From DASYRX01 sp035253645 (GTDB lineage Bacteria; Gemmatimonadota; Gemmatimonadetes; Gemmatimonadales; Gemmatimonadaceae), in NCBI GenBank assembly GCA_035253645.1, contig DATFBW010000459.1, forward strand, positions 1 through 19,617: 19,617 nucleotides of DNA, in the 5' to 3' direction. The stretch's first letter is position 1, and each line of letters opens with the position of its first letter. The notes beneath the pieces were generated by a model that saw only the letters and a program-made list of their open reading frames with translations, did no database searches and was not told where the DNA came from. Shown here one piece after another: positions 1-7,690 of this stretch. The position numbers were made by a program, and so were the translations under genes.

Positions 1-251
1 TGAAACGTCACGTCGCCCCCGCGCTCCACGTCGAAGACATCCACTCCACGGGCCGCGAGGAGCTCCCTGGGCACGGCGACGCCGGCGGATTGGGCGGCCC
101 TGCCTAACGTGACGACCGGGGGATGCTCCAGCAGGAGCAGAACGTCGTCCCGCAGCTCGCCGGTAACTCTGGCCCGCGCCAACCCGCGCTGCAATTCGAG
201 CGCTTCGGCGTACGGCACGAGCCCGAGGTCCACGGCGAGGATATTGGCCAT
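1..251 (-). CDS. lipB: lipB, octanoyltransferase, N-terminal 83 codons (cut by the left edge)
   Basis: LipB moves an octanoyl group from octanoyl-ACP to the lipoyl-domain lysine of E2 subunits, the first step of protein lipoylation in the cytoplasm. Reading the minus strand from an ATG at 249-251 gives MANILAVDLGLVPYAEALEL, then the family block LLLLEHPPVVTLGRAA and the start of the RGGDVTF block, where the window ends. The catalytic Cys and Lys lie beyond the edge and cannot be checked. It sits 81 bp downstream of lpd on the same strand, and lipA lies at the other end of the cluster, which supports the call. The TLGR motif is encoded with a TTA codon inside a CCTAACG-type motif (103-109). 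The 5' untranslated region carries two blocks of 7-bp repeats. Identity is clear from the LEHPPVVTLGR and RGGD blocks. Confidence 0.85.
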   Translation of the reverse strand, partial: MANILAVDLGLVPYAEALELQRGLARARVTGELRDDVLLLLEHPPVVTLGRAAQSAGVAVPRELLAARGVDVFDVERGGDVTF

Positions 252-256
252 GCTTA

Positions 257-328
257 GCTCGGTGCTCGGAGGTCGGAGCTTGGAGCGACGTTAGGCTGCC
301 TTGACCTTTGACCTTCGACCTTTGACCT
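257..328. repeat. Two blocks of degenerate 7-bp tandem repeats between lpd and lipB
   Basis: 257-284 reads as four units GCTCGGT, GCTCGGA, GGTCGGA, GCTTGGA. 301-328 reads as four units TTGACCT, TTGACCT, TCGACCT, TTGACCT, which on the minus strand are GGTCAAA-type units. A CGTTAGG motif (289-295) lies between the blocks. Together they fill nearly the whole 81-bp gap and form the 5' leader of lipB. Related blocks occur at 8539-8580, 11967-12028, 13535-13555, 17500-17527 and 17919-17946. Confidence 0.85.
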
Positions 329-332
329 GTCG

Positions 333-1736
333 TCAGGCATGAATCATTCTCCCCAGCGAATCGAGCGCCGCTTCTGCGACAGCCTCCGCCAGGGTCGGAT
401 GCGCATGGATAGCGAGATCGACTTCCTCCACGGTGAATTCGTTCTCACGCGCGACAGCCAGTTCGTGGATCAGCTCCGTGGCGTGCGCCCCGACGATATG
501 CGCGCCGAGGATCTCACCGTATTTCGCGTCGCGGATGATCTTCACGAAGCCTTCTGTCTCGCCAGAGGTGCGCGCGCGACCGTTCGCCGAAAACGGGAAC
601 TTGCCGACCTTGTATTCGAGCTTCTTTTCCTTGACTTGCTGTTCGGTGAGCCCGATAGAAGCCACCTCGGGGTGGCAATACGTTGCGTTAGGCACGTTGC
701 CGTAATTCACAGGATGTGCCTTGTGTCCCGCCAGGAGCTCCGCGAGGACCACTCCCTCGCGCGAACCCTTGTGCGCCAGCATCGGCGGACCGGCGACATC
801 TCCAATCGCGTACACACCTTTCGCTGATGTCTCGAACTTCTCGTTGATCTTGACGAAACCGCGATCCGTCAGCTGTACCCCGGCCTCCTTGAGACCGAGG
901 TCCTCCACGTTAGGCGCGCGTCCTGCGGCGATCAGCACTTTCTCGACCTCGAGGTCCTGTTTGGCGCCACCCGATTCGACGGTGCACTTCACGGACTCCT
1001 TACCGACTTTCACTCCTGTTATCTTCGCGCCAGTCACCACGTCGATCTTGCGTTTCTTGAACGAGCGCGCCACCTCTGCTGATGCATCGGCATCCTCCAG
1101 GGGCAAGATGTTAGGCAACACCTCGACCAGCGTTACCTGCGAACCAAAGGCGTTGAAGACGTCGGCGAATTCACAACCAACGGCCCCAGCGCCCACGATG
1201 AGCATCGATTTCGGCGTCTTTTCGAGGATCAACGCTTCGTCGGACGATATGACGGTCGTCTTGTTGAGCTCCAGTCCGATCTGAGGCAGTCCTTTCACGC
1301 GCGACCCGGTGGAGATGACGATCGCCTTTTTCGCGTCGTGCTTCTCTTCCTTGCCGTCCGCATTCTTTACAAGCACGGTCTTCGCGCTGCCTAACCGCGC
1401 GGTGCCCTTGATCCACGTGATTTTGTGTTTCTTGAACAGGAACTCCACGCCCTTGGAGTTCTGCTGACTGACTGCGCGCGAGCGTTTCATCGCCACGCCG
1501 TAGTCATACTTCACGTCGCCGGTCGTTATGCCGAAGTCTGACGCGTGGCGGACCTTGTTTGCTAACGCGGCGCTTTCGAGCAGCGCTTTGGCTGGTATGC
1601 ATCCCCAAAGTACGCAGGTGCCGCCCAGGCCTTCGCGTTCGATGACGGCGGTGGATAGTCCGAGTTGCGCAGAGCGGATGGCACCGACATAACCGGCGGG
1701 GCCGCCGCCGATAAAGATGACGTCGAAGGAGGGCAT
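333..1736 (-). CDS. lpd: Dihydrolipoyl dehydrogenase (E3)
   Basis: This 467-residue flavoprotein reoxidises the dihydrolipoyl arm of 2-oxoacid dehydrogenase complexes and passes the electrons to NAD+. The N-terminal FAD-binding GGGPAG is at residues 10-15. The redox-active disulphide is in GGTCVLWGCIPAK (Cys41 and Cys46). A second Rossmann motif, VGAGAVGCEFADVF, binds NAD. The second FAD motif is VYAIGDVAG. The C-terminal dimer domain ends in HAHPTLAEAVAEA with the catalytic His-Glu pair. Length is normal for the family. The ATG at 1734-1736 has no strong Shine-Dalgarno sequence, but it starts the conserved beta strand directly. It is the only E3 in view, so it probably serves the PdhABC complex encoded upstream and perhaps other complexes too. 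It is separated from pdhC by the two protease genes. Confidence 0.96.
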   Translation of the reverse strand: MPSFDVIFIGGGPAGYVGAIRSAQLGLSTAVIEREGLGGTCVLWGCIPAKALLESAALANKVRHASDFGITTGDVKYDYGVAMKRSRAVSQQNSKGVEFLFKKHKITWIKGTARLGSAKTVLVKNADGKEEKHDAKKAIVISTGSRVKGLPQIGLELNKTTVISSDEALILEKTPKSMLIVGAGAVGCEFADVFNAFGSQVTLVEVLPNILPLEDADASAEVARSFKKRKIDVVTGAKITGVKVGKESVKCTVESGGAKQDLEVEKVLIAAGRAPNVEDLGLKEAGVQLTDRGFVKINEKFETSAKGVYAIGDVAGPPMLAHKGSREGVVLAELLAGHKAHPVNYGNVPNATYCHPEVASIGLTEQQVKEKKLEYKVGKFPFSANGRARTSGETEGFVKIIRDAKYGEILGAHIVGAHATELIHELAVARENEFTVEEVDLAIHAHPTLAEAVAEAALDSLGRMIHA

Positions 1737-1879
1737 AGAGCGCGTTCGAAATGACGGATGAACTACCGGGGCGCGCGAAATCTAGCCGCCAGCGCGACCC
1801 ACGCGAGCGCTGTACCCCCTACCGACGTGTGATTCGACCGTACGTGAGTCTAAGGCCGACCCCCGACTACTCGTCCGCG
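1737..1879. other. 143-bp gap between the first protease gene and lpd
   Basis: No gene, strong hairpin with a T-tract, repeat block or CCTAAC motif was found here. It would hold any promoter for lpd and lipB, but I cannot point to convincing -35/-10 elements. Confidence 0.4.
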
Positions 1880-4315
1880 TTAGCGCTTGTCGATGGCAAC
1901 GCGGCGAGTTTGGCTCCTCACGCCGTCCGACACCACGAGCTCCAGATCTCCGTGAGCCTCGAAGTTGGCCACGCCGCCGCGCGCGATGGATAAGACGTCG
2001 CCAGTCCGCGCGTCGCGAATCAACACACCGCGCACCGCGCGATCTGACCACGTCACTCGGGTAACCCCACTCGGCGTGCGCCTAACGCTTGGCGAAATGG
2101 TGGTGAGCGACGTTGTCGAGCGTTGCTCGACAGACCTGCCACGTGCGCGCAAACGGAGGGTCGCCAATGCGCGTCCGCGCAGCGCCGTTTGCGGCACCAC
2201 GAACGCAAAGTGGCGATCCTCCGGGTTGGCGTGATCCACCACGTCGCCATCGAACGCATAGGAAAACAGAACGGATCCGTCCTCGGCCAACCCGTCGATC
2301 CGGTTGGCACCGCTCACCACCGGCAGGGACGGCGCGGCGACGATCTCGAACGCCGGCTCGAGGATGACGTCATTGCCGACGATGCGCCCCCACACCAAAA
2401 CGCCCGGTTCCGGAGCGCGCACGCGCGCCGCAGCGATCGATGGCGAGTACTCGCGGTAACTCATGATACCCTTGTACGTGAAGTCGCTCACCCAGGTCGG
2501 CACGCAATAACCCATCACGTCAGGCATCGTCGCGGCCTTGAATAGTCCAGTCGTTAGGTCGTAACCACTGACGCCAATGCGACCGCCCGCATACGGATAC
2601 GCCGGATCGGGACTGCCGGCTCCACCGCAAGGCGCGTGGTAGCGCCCCCAATTGTGTCCGAGCTCGTGCGCCATGACGTCGGCTCCACTGGGCAGATAAT
2701 CCCAGCCGATTGCCGCTGGCGCGCCCAGGTACCCCATTCCCGCGACGCCTGACGAGTACGTTGTCCTGAGAACGCCGTAGTAATAACGCGAGCTGCCATC
2801 GATGGCGCGCAGGGCGTTGATTTCGTTCAGCACGGCATTCCAGGCGCCATTGCCGTCATCGGACTGCACGACGCCTGAGTTGCTCGTATACGTCGCCCGC
2901 ACGTCTGCGTCGATTGTGCCTACCGGGAACATGCGGCGGATGTCGTTCAGAAACCCCGGCGTATTTGCCGAGGTGACGTTGCCCGTTAGGTCGTTGCTCT
3001 GTTTGATCGGAACGAAGCGGATGGAGACGGGCGCGACGGACTTCACCACGAGTGCAGCCGTGCCCGAAGCGGGCCAGTTGTTATCAGATTCTACTTGTTC
3101 GCCGATTGCATTGCCCGGATCCACATCGGCAAGGATGCGCAGTCCGGGCTGAATCAAGGAACCGGCGACTGCGCCGTACCAGGCAGACGTTAGGCTCAGA
3201 TCGCTGACCGTGGTCGGGACGGAGCCGGTGGGCGCATTGAGCGTGAGCGTGTTGAGGAGCGTCGTGCCGTTGTATAGACGGACGCGCACTTGTGGCCTGA
3301 GCGTGTTCGCCGCATTGGCTTTGACGAATACGCGCACGAGGCCGTCGCGCCCGGCAACAAGCGGCACGTCGCCGTTCAGCGTCTGCACCGCCTGCGTGAT
3401 GTAGACATTTTCGATCGTTAGGTTGGCACCGCTCCCACCCGCAAATGCGTACGTCACTGTCGGTTGCACAGGCACTGCCGACGCCGAGACGGACGCCGTG
3501 ACGCTTGGCGCTGTGGGCGAATAGGTATTGCCGTCGATCGTTACGTTAGGCGACACCAGGCTATACGTGCCAGGCTTGAGGCCCAGTAAGACCTCTCCCG
3601 CATTGGCCGTGCGGCTGTAGCCGTCCGGCCCACTCACCTGGATCGACGGGGTCACCCCCGTCGGCAGCCCATTGGTCATGATCTGCAAACGCCCAGTTGC
3701 GATCGCGTACTGAATGCTGTAGACGAACGGCGCAATGCCAGCAGAGATCTCGATCGTCTGTGTAGCGTTAGGTGCGGCGTAACCATCTCCCGCAGCCGTC
3801 ACTTGTGCCGCCGACAACGTGTAGGATCCAGGTACGAGCTTCGTGACGGCTTCGCTGGCAGTGAACTGGCGCGCAAAGTTGTTGGGGCCGGTCATCGCAA
3901 CCGCAGCGAGCGTCCCCGATGGCAGGCCGGAGATCGTCAGCTGCAGTGTCGCGCTCGCGATCCCGTACGTGATGTCGACGGTGCGGGCGGTCCCTGCGGC
4001 CAGCTCGACGTTCTGTGTCGCCGGTAGTGCACCGTAACGCGCGGTTTCCGTCTCCGCGTCGCCCGCCAGAACGGCGTAGCTTCCTGGCGTTAGGTCCGTA
4101 ATCGTCGTCGTACCCGCCAAGGGGCGCGAAAAGCCGTTAGGTCCGGTGACCGTGACGATTGCGGTCGTTCCTTCCGGAACGTTGTTGATATTGACCGTTA
4201 GGCTCGCTCGCTTGGGCGCCAGTGTATTGCCGCCGGTGGCTGAGTCGCCCCCACCGCATGCGGCAAACCCTGCCAATCCTAGCGTGCAAAGCGCGAGTGC
4301 GATGTAACGCGGCAC
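1880..4315 (-). CDS. Secreted metzincin-type zinc metalloprotease lipoprotein with three N-terminal beta repeats
   Basis: An 811-residue protein, probably exported and lipid-anchored: the signal peptide ends in a lipobox (GFAAC, Cys20) followed by a Gly/Ser-rich linker. Three repeats of about 80-90 residues follow up to about 290, each with a GLPxG start, a TGPxGF centre and a PGSYxV end, like small transthyretin or PEGA-type beta sandwiches. From about 298 a CARDB-like segment contains VAGRDGLVRVFVKA. The catalytic domain has HELGHNWGRYH (His550, Glu551, His554, His560), the HExxHxxGxxH zinc signature of metzincins. DVMGYC, with Met601, is the likely Met-turn. A C-terminal beta region ends the protein. 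The GTG start at 4313-4315 is set by a GAGGAG ribosome site at 4321-4326. It is paralogous to the gene at 4552-7527. The substrate is unknown and the family (M66/M12-like) is uncertain. Ten CCTAAC-type motifs lie in this one gene. Confidence 0.88.
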   Translation of the reverse strand: MPRYIALALCTLGLAGFAACGGGDSATGGNTLAPKRASLTVNINNVPEGTTAIVTVTGPNGFSRPLAGTTTITDLTPGSYAVLAGDAETETARYGALPATQNVELAAGTARTVDITYGIASATLQLTISGLPSGTLAAVAMTGPNNFARQFTASEAVTKLVPGSYTLSAAQVTAAGDGYAAPNATQTIEISAGIAPFVYSIQYAIATGRLQIMTNGLPTGVTPSIQVSGPDGYSRTANAGEVLLGLKPGTYSLVSPNVTIDGNTYSPTAPSVTASVSASAVPVQPTVTYAFAGGSGANLTIENVYITQAVQTLNGDVPLVAGRDGLVRVFVKANAANTLRPQVRVRLYNGTTLLNTLTLNAPTGSVPTTVSDLSLTSAWYGAVAGSLIQPGLRILADVDPGNAIGEQVESDNNWPASGTAALVVKSVAPVSIRFVPIKQSNDLTGNVTSANTPGFLNDIRRMFPVGTIDADVRATYTSNSGVVQSDDGNGAWNAVLNEINALRAIDGSSRYYYGVLRTTYSSGVAGMGYLGAPAAIGWDYLPSGADVMAHELGHNWGRYHAPCGGAGSPDPAYPYAGGRIGVSGYDLTTGLFKAATMPDVMGYCVPTWVSDFTYKGIMSYREYSPSIAAARVRAPEPGVLVWGRIVGNDVILEPAFEIVAAPSLPVVSGANRIDGLAEDGSVLFSYAFDGDVVDHANPEDRHFAFVVPQTALRGRALATLRLRARGRSVEQRSTTSLTTISPSVRRTPSGVTRVTWSDRAVRGVLIRDARTGDVLSIARGGVANFEAHGDLELVVSDGVRSQTRRVAIDKR

Positions 4316-4360
4316 GTCTACTCCTCGGGCGTAAGTCCGTCTCTCCCAAGGACGTGCGTG
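4316..4360 (-). promoter_or_regulatory. 5' leader of the 811-residue protease gene, shared with its paralogue
   Basis: The minus strand reads CACGCACGTCCTTG (4347-4360), then a GAGAC-GGA-TTACG stretch, then GAGGAG at 4321-4326, five bases before the GTG start. The same order, with the 14-mer identical, precedes the paralogous gene at 7528-7570. It is either a conserved 5' untranslated element or a remnant of the duplication. It matches no riboswitch class I know. Confidence 0.55.
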
Positions 4361-4415
4361 GGGCGCGAGGGTGACTCGACGCGCGGCGTCGCGGGGTCAC
4401 GGGAAAGGGCAGGAC

Positions 4416-4442
4416 CGTCACAGTGCTACACGCGCTGTGACG
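4416..4442. promoter_or_regulatory. Strong inverted repeat in the gap between the two protease genes
   Basis: The arms CGTCACAG (4416-4423) and CTGTGACG (4435-4442) are perfect complements. Three further inner pairs (one a G-T wobble) leave a 5-base loop. No T-tract follows on either side, so it does not look like an intrinsic terminator. It lies about 100 bp upstream of the start of the downstream protease, where an operator could sit. Confidence 0.5.
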
Positions 4443-4473
4443 CCCGTGTACCGGTGCATCACTTCGCGCCGGC

Positions 4474-4495
4474 GCGTCTTAGGCCGGCCTAACGC
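4474..4495. repeat. Palindromic pair of the dispersed CCTAACG motif
   Basis: TTAGGCCGGCCTAA at 4479-4492 is a perfect 14-bp palindrome. With its flanks it becomes GCGT-c-TTAGGCC facing GGCCTAACGC, so two copies of the genome-wide motif sit head to head with one inserted C. It lies about 55 bp past the stop codon of the 991-residue protease gene and could form a stem at the end of that transcript. No T-tract follows. Confidence 0.6.
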
Positions 4496-4551
4496 GGCCT
4501 GCCACTGGCTCCTCGTCGCGGCGTCCCCAACACACAACCATCTGCGGGGAT

Positions 4552-7527
4552 CTATCTCGGCGATACAGCCACCCGATGGGTCGTGCTGCGCACGCCGTCG
4601 GAGACGGTAACAGTGAGCGCGGTTGCTCGCGTCGCCACGCTCACTGACGTCCTGGTGCCGAAGCTGAGTATTTCGCCGCTTTGTGCATCACGCACCAGGA
4701 GACCGCGCGCGACGGTGTCGCGCACTGTCACTCGTACTCGTCCGCCAGATGCGCGGCCGGCGGTGAGAGCTACGCGACCAAGTTGCTGCGTCGCGCGGAG
4801 CTCCGTACTGCTCCCGTTCGACGTCAGGCGCCAGGCTGTAACGGTTTGGCCACGAAGACTTTCCTTTGGTATTACAAAGGCAAAGATCCGATCACCCGAG
4901 CGTCCGTGATCGACCTCCTGGCCCGGGAACGAGAATTCCAAGATTCTCGTGCCGTCTTGAGATATGGCTTCGAGGCGATTGGGCCCTTGTTTTGTTGGCA
5001 ACGACGCCTGGGCGTGAACATCGAAGGTCGGCTCGAGAATGGGTTGGCCGTTCTGCACGCGTCCCCACACGAGTATACCCGGTTCTGCTCTTGGCTGCGG
5101 CGACTGACGCGACGCAGTGCCTAACGAGACGTTGCTGAAAATGCGCTCGTAGTGATAATCGCTAATCCAAGGGTCGCGACAGTAGCCCATGAAGTCAGGT
5201 GTACCGGCGCCGTACACGAATCCAGTCACCAAATCAACTCCACCAAAGCCGATGCTACCGCCCGGATGAGAGGGATCGATCCCCTCGCTCGTCCCGCATG
5301 AGGAGTGGCCGAGTCCAAAGTTGTGACCCAGTTCATGCGCCATGACCGTGCTGCCGGAGGGGCGTCTGTCCCAACCTATGGCTGTGGAACCTCCGATGAC
5401 CCCAAAGCCCGTGATGCCTGACAGATGCGCTAGCTGGGCGACACCGTAGTAATGGTCGTTTGATCCTTCGGCGCTCCGGAGGGCGGCGAGCTGATTCAGC
5501 GCCTCTATCCACGTTGCGGGGTCCGTTGGACTCAGTGCCTGCCCGCTGATAGTAAATGGCGACCGCAGCCTCGTCGTGATGTTGCCTAACGGCAGCATGC
5601 GGCGTGTGTCGTTCAGGAACTCATTGATGTTTGTCGAGTTCACGACACCAGTGACACCGGTAGCCGCCTGCATAATAGGCACTATCGTTATGCCGATCGG
5701 CCGAACATTTCCAACGCGCACCGGGATTGGTAACTGCGAGGCAGGGAATACGTTGTCAGCTTCGTTGTTCTCGATGTAGAAGTTTGTTGGGTCGACGTCG
5801 ACAATGACTCCGAGTCCGGGCTGCACAAACGCGCCGGGTATTCGGGCGGTAAACCAACCGAGCACGTTGCCGAGCGCCACAGTCGTGGGGACGGCATATG
5901 ACGGCGAGGGAAATGTCAGGGTGTGGACAAGCGCGCCGCGGTCATACAAGCGCGCGCGAATCGTCGGCCTCGCGCCGTTCAGGGTATCGCCACGTATGAA
6001 GGCCGTGAGCATCGCATCGCGTCCGGCGACGAGCGGCAGAGTGCCGTCTAGCCGATACGACTGCTGCATGACTCTCACGGCTTCGACGCTGAGATTCACC
6101 GGTCCGTGATTGACGTAGTCGATATCCACTTCGTGCGGCTTGACCCTTGGGAATACGAAGACCTGGAACGGTTGAAGGGTTGGGACAAATCCTTCTCGGG
6201 CCGTCTGAACCGGGAACGGGGTGAAGGCGTAATGCCCGTATTGAGGACCTGGCGGTAGCGTGAGTGCGAACGTCGTTGTTTTGGTGATCAGTGTTCCTTC
6301 TGGAATCCCGGGCCCGAGGAACTCAATCGCCGCATCGGTACCCGCTGGCATGCCGCGAACGTTGACGGTGATTGCAAGGATCAACGGCGCATACGCGAAA
6401 CTCGCGGACGCGGTGGCATTATTCGTTAGGTCGAACTCCAGTGGTGTAACAAGCGGCCCGAAAGCATCCTGGACATCGTCGGCATGCACGATGTAATGGC
6501 CGGGTGTCAGCGCCGTGAGCGTCGTCGAAGAGGTGAGCGACTTTGAATAGAGGTTCGGACCGTAAATGCGAATCGACGCCGGTATGCTGTCTGGCACGCC
6601 CGTCACCTGAATAGCGAGTCGTGCGGTCGGTATCGTATATGCCACCGTAAAGCGTGTCGGCTGCGTCGAAGCGGCGATCTGAAAGCGCGGAAACATCGTT
6701 AGGGGCACGTAGGTCTGCCCTGCGACAACGATTGTATCCGCGGTGAGGTCTACCTCTCCGGCGTCGAGAAGACCGATCTCTTGCTCGGGAATGACAGGAA
6801 TGTGACTCTTCAGTCGAATGCCGGGAACAGCTCCGTTAGGCAAGCCGCTCGTCGAAACGATGAGGCGCCCTGAGACGATCGAATACGACAAGGTGGCGAC
6901 TGTTGAGTCAGCTCCAGCCTTCACGTCGACCACTGGATTGACGAATGGTGCATAACGATCGCCGTTGTGCACCGTGCGATCTGCGTTGACGCTGTAGCGA
7001 CCGGGCCGCAGCGGGCGCACGATGCCGGGCGCGGTTGTTTCGAGCCGGAAGCCGATCGCTCCGACGGTTACAGGTACCGTAGCGCCCGGCGGCAACCCGG
7101 GCGTTTCGATCTTGAGCCAGCCCGAGGCTACTGCATAACGAACGGAAGCAACGCTCAGAGATTCCGCGATCACTCGCACGGTTACCACGGAATCAACGGA
7201 TGAGAAAATGTCGCTCGACGTCGTGACGTCGGCGGCCCTCACAAAGTAGTCCCCGGGTAGCAGGTCACGGAGCGTGTCGCGAATGCCTAACGTGAGTGCT
7301 GCAAAGGTGGGACCTGTCACAGTGAGGGTCGGCTCGGCGCCAGTGGGAAGCCCCACGATCGACGCCGTGAGCGCGCCACCACGTGCCTTGGGGGGTAGCG
7401 TGTGTCCCGTAGGTGGACTGTCGCCCCCCGAGCAGCCGGATGATCCGAGCGCGACGAGGAGCGCGGCCGCGCGCCATATACGCACCGCTGCTACGCCCAC
7501 CGTTGCTGGACCTTCCGATACACGCAA
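4552..7527 (-). CDS. Secreted metzincin-type zinc metalloprotease lipoprotein with five N-terminal beta repeats
   Basis: A 991-residue paralogue of the gene at 1880-4315, with the same architecture but five rather than three N-terminal repeats (each starting near a GLPxG or GxP turn, about residues 40-475). A lipobox SSGC places the lipidated residue at Cys32, or about Cys18 if translation starts at the in-frame GTG nearer the hydrophobic stretch. A CARDB-like segment with LVAGRDAMLTAF follows. The catalytic motif is HELGHNFGLGH (His731, Glu732, His735, His741), and DFMGYC with Met780 is the probable Met-turn. The chosen start is TTG at 7525-7527, because AGGAG lies at 7531-7535, although the spacing is only three bases. 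The two genes probably arose by tandem duplication and then gained or lost repeats. The likely site of action is the outer membrane or cell surface. The substrate is unknown. Confidence 0.86.
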   Translation of the reverse strand: MRVSEGPATVGVAAVRIWRAAALLVALGSSGCSGGDSPPTGHTLPPKARGGALTASIVGLPTGAEPTLTVTGPTFAALTLGIRDTLRDLLPGDYFVRAADVTTSSDIFSSVDSVVTVRVIAESLSVASVRYAVASGWLKIETPGLPPGATVPVTVGAIGFRLETTAPGIVRPLRPGRYSVNADRTVHNGDRYAPFVNPVVDVKAGADSTVATLSYSIVSGRLIVSTSGLPNGAVPGIRLKSHIPVIPEQEIGLLDAGEVDLTADTIVVAGQTYVPLTMFPRFQIAASTQPTRFTVAYTIPTARLAIQVTGVPDSIPASIRIYGPNLYSKSLTSSTTLTALTPGHYIVHADDVQDAFGPLVTPLEFDLTNNATASASFAYAPLILAITVNVRGMPAGTDAAIEFLGPGIPEGTLITKTTTFALTLPPGPQYGHYAFTPFPVQTAREGFVPTLQPFQVFVFPRVKPHEVDIDYVNHGPVNLSVEAVRVMQQSYRLDGTLPLVAGRDAMLTAFIRGDTLNGARPTIRARLYDRGALVHTLTFPSPSYAVPTTVALGNVLGWFTARIPGAFVQPGLGVIVDVDPTNFYIENNEADNVFPASQLPIPVRVGNVRPIGITIVPIMQAATGVTGVVNSTNINEFLNDTRRMLPLGNITTRLRSPFTISGQALSPTDPATWIEALNQLAALRSAEGSNDHYYGVAQLAHLSGITGFGVIGGSTAIGWDRRPSGSTVMAHELGHNFGLGHSSCGTSEGIDPSHPGGSIGFGGVDLVTGFVYGAGTPDFMGYCRDPWISDYHYERIFSNVSLGTASRQSPQPRAEPGILVWGRVQNGQPILEPTFDVHAQASLPTKQGPNRLEAISQDGTRILEFSFPGQEVDHGRSGDRIFAFVIPKESLRGQTVTAWRLTSNGSSTELRATQQLGRVALTAGRASGGRVRVTVRDTVARGLLVRDAQSGEILSFGTRTSVSVATRATALTVTVSDGVRSTTHRVAVSPR

Positions 7528-7570
7528 AAACTCCTGGTCGTAAATCTGTCTCGGGACAAGGACGTGCGTG
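7528..7570 (-). promoter_or_regulatory. 5' leader of the 991-residue protease gene, shared with its paralogue
   Basis: The minus strand reads CACGCACGTCCTTG (7557-7570), then GAGACAGATTTACG, then AGGAG (7531-7535) before a TTG start. The 14-mer is identical to that at 4347-4360, and the following GAGAC and TTACG are also shared. The rest of the 163-bp gap up to pdhC holds the stem-loop at 7631-7677. Confidence 0.55.
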
Positions 7571-7630
7571 TTCAGAAGGCGTCACTGGCGCGCTCAGTGA
7601 TGTCATACAAGCCAGAAGGGATGGAGCATT

Positions 7631-7677
7631 GGGAATAAAGCGATCCTCGGCGCGCGCTGGCCGATTCCGTTATTCCC
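7631..7677 (-). terminator. Long stem-loop just after pdhC, possible terminator or mRNA-end structure
   Basis: GGGAATAA (7631-7638) and TTATTCCC (7670-7677) are perfect 8-bp arms. Inside them, CGGC and GCCG can form a second short stem. The structure starts 14 bases after the pdhC stop codon. No U-run follows on the minus strand, so it may be a processing or stabilising hairpin, or a factor-dependent end, rather than a classical intrinsic terminator. Confidence 0.45.
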
Positions 7678-7690
7678 CTACTATCAACCC

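Noticed and set aside
257..328. Short regular repeats as a CRISPR array
   Set aside because: Units are 7 bp, degenerate and directly abutting, with no spacers and no cas genes.
339..827. 162-codon plus-strand frame opposite lpd
   Set aside because: Shadow of lpd with no recognisable domain.
4316..4360. CACGCAC at the protease leaders as a cyclic-di-GMP (GEMM) riboswitch
   Set aside because: Only the first few bases resemble the class; the GGGCAAACC core and the second helix are missing.
4417..4441. CRP-type operator in the dyad with TCACA and TGTGA
   Set aside because: The half-sites are in the reverse order and the spacing is wrong for a CRP site.
1880..7527. Protease pair carried by a mobile element
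   Set aside because: No transposase, integrase, terminal inverted repeats or target duplications were seen; motif density and composition match the neighbours.
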